This document shows positions 33,647 through 36,231 of a stretch of DNA of 36,231 nt, one piece after another. The notes under the pieces are model-generated. The model ran no database searches. It was given only the letters and a program-made list of their open reading frames with translations, and was not told the origin of the DNA. Source of the DNA: an uncultured Ruminococcus sp. (lineage in GTDB: Bacteria; Bacillota; Clostridia; Oscillospirales; Acutalibacteraceae); assembly GCA_902779615.1 (NCBI GenBank), contig CACZCM010000021.1, positions 1 through 36,231 of the forward strand. The letters are read 5' to 3'. Numbering within the stretch: the first letter of the stretch is position 1; the number at the start of each line of letters is the position of its first letter. Position numbers and translations under genes: made by a program.

Positions 33647-34999
33647 ATGGCACTGAAAAATGAATATTTAGTTGATCTTCTCGAAAGAGTAAAAAAGCGC
33701 AACGCCGGTGAGCCTGAGTTTATTCAGACTGTTACAGAGGTATTTGAGAGCATTGAGCCGGTCATCGACCAGCGCCCTGATCTCGTTGAGTCCGGCGTTA
33801 TGGAGAGGATCGTTGAGCCTGAAAGACAGATCATGTTCCGTGTTCCGTGGGTTGACGACAACGGCAAGGTTCAGGTTAACCGCGGTTACAGAGTTCAGTT
33901 TAACTCTGCTATCGGACCTTATAAGGGCGGTCTTCGTTTCCACCCCTCCGTATATATTGGTATAATCAAGTTCTTGGGCTTTGAGCAGATCTTCAAGAAC
34001 AGCCTCACAACTCTGCCCATGGGCGGCGGCAAGGGTGGTTCCGACTTTGACCCGAGAGGCAAGTCAGATGCAGAGGTTATGCGTTTCTGCCAGAGCTTCA
34101 TGACAGAGCTTTATCGTCATATCGGTCCGAACCTCGATGTTCCCGCAGGCGACATCGGCGTTGGCGGCCGTGAGATCGGCTTCCTCTTCGGTCAGTACAA
34201 GCGCCTTAAGAACGAGTTCGCAGGCGTGCTCACCGGCAAGGGTCTTGAGTACGGCGGTTCGCTCATTCGTCCCGAGGCAACAGGCTTCGGCGCAGTTTAT
34301 TATACAGACAATATGCTTAAATATTTCAAGGATGAGATCGCAGGCAAGACAGTTGTTCTGTCGGGCTTCGGCAACGTTACTTGGGGTACTGTTACAAAGC
34401 TTACCGAGCTTGGCGCTAAGGTTGTTACACTTTCCGGCCCCGACGGATACATCTATGATCCGGACGGCGTAAATACAAAAGAGAAGATCGATTATCTGCT
34501 TGAGATGAGAGCTTCCTGCCGTGACAAGGTTCAGGATTATGCAGATAAGTTCGGCGTTGAGTTCCACGCAGGCGAGAAGCCGTGGGGCGTTAAGGCTGAC
34601 CTCTATATGCCCTGCGCTACTCAGAACGAGGTTGGTATGGCTGAGGCTGAAAAGATGGTCGAGAACGGCGTTAAGTACTACGTCGAGGTTTCGAATATGC
34701 CTACTTCCAACGAGGCTATTGCATTCCTGAAGAGCAAGGGCGTTGTTGTCGCTCCGTCTAAGGCTGTTAACGCAGGCGGCGTTGCCGTTTCGGGTCTTGA
34801 GATGTCACAGAACTCCATGCGCTACAACTGGACGGCAGAAGAGGTTGACGAGAAGCTCAAGGGCATCATGGCTAACATCTTCAACTCCTCTATCGAGGCT
34901 GCAAATAAATATGGTCTGGGCGACGATCTTGTTGCAGGCGCAAACATTGCCGGCTTTGTTAAGGTCGCAGAAGCAATGAAGGCTCAGGGCGTTGTTTGA
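33647..34999 (+). CDS. gdhA: Glutamate dehydrogenase (NADP-type, hexameric class)
   Basis: This enzyme makes glutamate from 2-oxoglutarate and ammonia. The 450-residue length and the motifs match the bacterial NADP-specific class. The substrate site is in YKGGLRFHPSV and LPMGGGKGGSDFDPRGKSD, with the catalytic Asp region in VPAGDIGVGGREIGFLFGQY. The nucleotide fold is VVLSGFGNVTWGT. GGAGGA lies 8 nt before ATG 33647. Codon use is markedly biased to a few codons, as in highly expressed genes. Cofactor preference is by family resemblance, not proven. It stands alone with its own promoter and repeat-derived terminator. Confidence 0.96.
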   Translation: MALKNEYLVDLLERVKKRNAGEPEFIQTVTEVFESIEPVIDQRPDLVESGVMERIVEPERQIMFRVPWVDDNGKVQVNRGYRVQFNSAIGPYKGGLRFHPSVYIGIIKFLGFEQIFKNSLTTLPMGGGKGGSDFDPRGKSDAEVMRFCQSFMTELYRHIGPNLDVPAGDIGVGGREIGFLFGQYKRLKNEFAGVLTGKGLEYGGSLIRPEATGFGAVYYTDNMLKYFKDEIAGKTVVLSGFGNVTWGTVTKLTELGAKVVTLSGPDGYIYDPDGVNTKEKIDYLLEMRASCRDKVQDYADKFGVEFHAGEKPWGVKADLYMPCATQNEVGMAEAEKMVENGVKYYVEVSNMPTSNEAIAFLKSKGVVVAPSKAVNAGGVAVSGLEMSQNSMRYNWTAEEVDEKLKGIMANIFNSSIEAANKYGLGDDLVAGANIAGFVKVAEAMKAQGVV

Positions 35000-35040
35000 T
35001 GTCCCGGCAAAGTTAATATTGATATCTCCATAATAAACAC

Positions 35041-35170
35041 TCTTATAAGTTCTGCTTTCAACAAGCAGACACAAGCCGCAGGCTTGCGCGTTCATCAGGA
35101 ATTTTGATCCCTGATGAATGTGGAAAGTCCCTCGCCTATATAGGTGGGGGACTTTCTGTCTGCGGTTATA
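35041..35170 (-). repeat. Family II dispersed repeat, inverted
   Basis: On the minus strand, ACCGCAG comes first, then a long AAAGTCCC...GGGACTTT stem and TTCATCAGGGA-TCAAAA-TTCCTGATGAA. CAAGCC-TGC-GGCTTG and CTGCTT-GTTG-AAAGCAG complete it. Stem sequences differ from the 13.4-kb copy but remain complementary. On the plus strand the GAAAGTCCC...GGGGACTTTC stem with TTTCTG may terminate gdhA. Confidence 0.85.
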
Positions 35171-35219
35171 GAAATGTCGGTAATTAATATAATTATTTAG
35201 TCAGATATTTCAAGCATTA

Positions 35220-35249
35220 CCCGCTGTATTGTACAGCGGGTTTTGTTTT
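35220..35249 (+). terminator. Rho-independent terminator downstream of gdhA
   Basis: CCCGCTGTA (35220-35228) pairs with TACAGCGGG (35232-35240), followed by TTTTGTTTT. Confidence 0.88.
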
Positions 35250-35276
35250 GCACAAATTAGTTAAAAAAACAAATCA

Positions 35277-35305
35277 TTGCATAAACTCACTCGATGTGTT
35301 AAAAT
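35277..35305 (+). promoter_or_regulatory. Sigma-A promoter of the SDR gene
   Basis: TTGCAT (35277-35282) and TAAAAT (35300-35305) are 17 bp apart, with the gene starting about 80 bp later. Confidence 0.75.
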
Positions 35306-35383
35306 ATTATTGTAAAAACTGCTTTGCGCCTGCAAACCGAATGGTCGGCAGTACACGAAGCTATATGAACGGAGGAAAACAAA

Positions 35384-36151
35384 ATGTCAAAGAAGGTGTT
35401 GATCACCGGTGCCAGCTCGGGCATTGGAAGAGATAGTGCGCGAGTATTCGATTCTTACGGCTGCGAGCTGATAATTACCGCTCGAAGAGAGGACAGGCTG
35501 ACCGAGCTTGCCGACAGCCTGCAGGGCGATCCCAGGATAATTGTAGGCGACATTGCGGGCAGCGAAGGAGCGAAGGAGCTTTACGAAATTACGAAGGACG
35601 AGAACATCGATATTCTCATAAATAACGCAGGCTTCGGAGTTTGGGGCGAATTCACGAAAACGGATCTTGATCGTGAGATCGACATGATAAAGCTGAACAT
35701 TGAAACGATGCATACGCTGTTCAAGCTGTTTTTGTGCGATTTCAAAAGAAGAGGCAGCGGAAAAATACTGAATGTAGCGTCAATGGCCGGTTTTGCGCCC
35801 GGCCCATATATGGCGGCATATTATTCTTCGAAAGCGTATGTGCTAAGACTCACGCAGTCGGCAGCGTTCGAGCTTGCGGAATCGGGATCGCCCGTAACGG
35901 TGTCGGCGCTGTGTCCGGGGCCTGTAGATACGGAGTTTAACAAAGTTGCGGGAGTGCACTTTTCAACAGCCTCGCTGTCGAGCGAATATGTTGCGAGATA
36001 CGCAGTGACTCAGATGGTGAAGGGCAAGACCGTTATCATACCGGGAACGATGATGAAGATGTCGGCAGTGGCTTCGAAAATCACACCTGATAAAATATGC
36101 GCAGCCGTGACGGCAAACGTGCAGAGAAGGCGGGCGGGCAGTGCCCGCTGA
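35384..36151 (+). CDS. Short-chain dehydrogenase/reductase (SDR)
   Basis: This is a classical NAD(P)H-dependent oxidoreductase of unknown substrate. The 255-residue product has the cofactor loop TGASSGIG (8-15), the structural NNAGFG motif and the active-site Ser in LNVASMAGF. The YxxxK pair is in AAYYSSKAY, and CPGPVDTEF follows. The early ITARREDRL segment suggests NADP preference, but this is inference. CGGAGGA precedes the ATG. The last few codons (ending RAGSAR) and the stop codon lie in an inverted family III repeat, so the C-terminus may be repeat-derived. It is monocistronic as far as can be seen. Confidence 0.92.
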   Translation: MSKKVLITGASSGIGRDSARVFDSYGCELIITARREDRLTELADSLQGDPRIIVGDIAGSEGAKELYEITKDENIDILINNAGFGVWGEFTKTDLDREIDMIKLNIETMHTLFKLFLCDFKRRGSGKILNVASMAGFAPGPYMAAYYSSKAYVLRLTQSAAFELAESGSPVTVSALCPGPVDTEFNKVAGVHFSTASLSSEYVARYAVTQMVKGKTVIIPGTMMKMSAVASKITPDKICAAVTANVQRRRAGSAR

Positions 36152-36231
36152 CAAGTTCCGGCAGAATTTGTAAATGAAAAATGTAATCCCGCGTTTGAGC
36201 TTCGGTGAAATGCAAGCATTAGAGAAGGCGG
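36132..36231 (-). repeat. Family III repeat, inverted, runs to window edge
   Basis: On the minus strand, GCCGGAACTTG is followed by the hairpin GCGGGC-ACT-GCCCGC (plus 36134-36148). This is the third hairpin variant after those at 8.1 and 19.6 kb. On its other side, CAAACGCGGGATTACATTTT matches the family's GAA(T/C)GCGGGGATAA segment loosely. It begins within the end of the SDR gene. Confidence 0.6.

Overview
The window looks like a chromosomal segment of an anaerobic, endospore-forming Clostridia of the Ruminococcaceae/Oscillospiraceae type. The reasons are spoIIP, the ThyX/FolT folate arrangement with a tetrahydrofolate riboswitch, a leucine T-box, strong AGGAGG-type ribosome binding sites, and intergenic regions full of short dispersed repeats. 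The species assignment is an inference. I see no phage, transposase, CRISPR array or plasmid gene. Almost all genes are housekeeping or biosynthetic.

Layout. (1) 0.2-6.1 kb, nucleotide/folate and cell-wall genes: thyX, tmk, a DJ-1/PfpI protein, 5-formyl-THF cyclo-ligase, mltG, and a U32 peptidase-family RNA-modification protein. (2) 6.5-7.9 kb: a small TSCPD protein, then a promoter, a THF riboswitch and folT. (3) 8.2-19.3 kb, branched-chain amino acid biosynthesis: promoter, leucine T-box, leuA, internal promoter, leuC-leuD-leuB, ilvA, ridA, ilvB, ilvN, ilvD and a strong terminator. ilvC and ilvE are not in the window. (4) 19.6-25.1 kb: an S1-domain protein on the minus strand, hemW, an orphan BtuF/TroA-like lipoprotein carrying a peptidoglycan-binding domain behind a long structured leader, and radA. 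(5) 25.1-26.9 kb: a gene-poor, repeat-rich stretch with tRNA-Arg(CCT) on the minus strand. (6) 27-29.5 kb: a polar amino-acid ABC transporter (binding protein, permease, ATPase). (7) 29.6-36.2 kb: spoIIP (minus), a DnaD-domain protein plus a DnaC/DnaI-type helicase loader, glutamate dehydrogenase and a short-chain dehydrogenase.

The genes fit together. ThyX, Tmk, the cyclo-ligase and THF-controlled FolT all serve thymidylate and folate metabolism. The T-box should couple leucine synthesis to uncharged tRNA-Leu. RidA sits beside IlvA, whose reactive enamine product it clears. GdhA can supply glutamate for transamination.

The least explained content is between the genes. Three families of short dispersed elements recur at least fifteen times in 36 kb. 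In each family the copies share invariant sequence blocks but have hairpin stems whose two arms change together. Paired change points to elements maintained for their folded form (RNA or DNA hairpins). Two family-III copies have become the C-terminus and stop codon of a neighbouring protein. I could not match these families to any named element from memory. They are the best candidates here for something undescribed.
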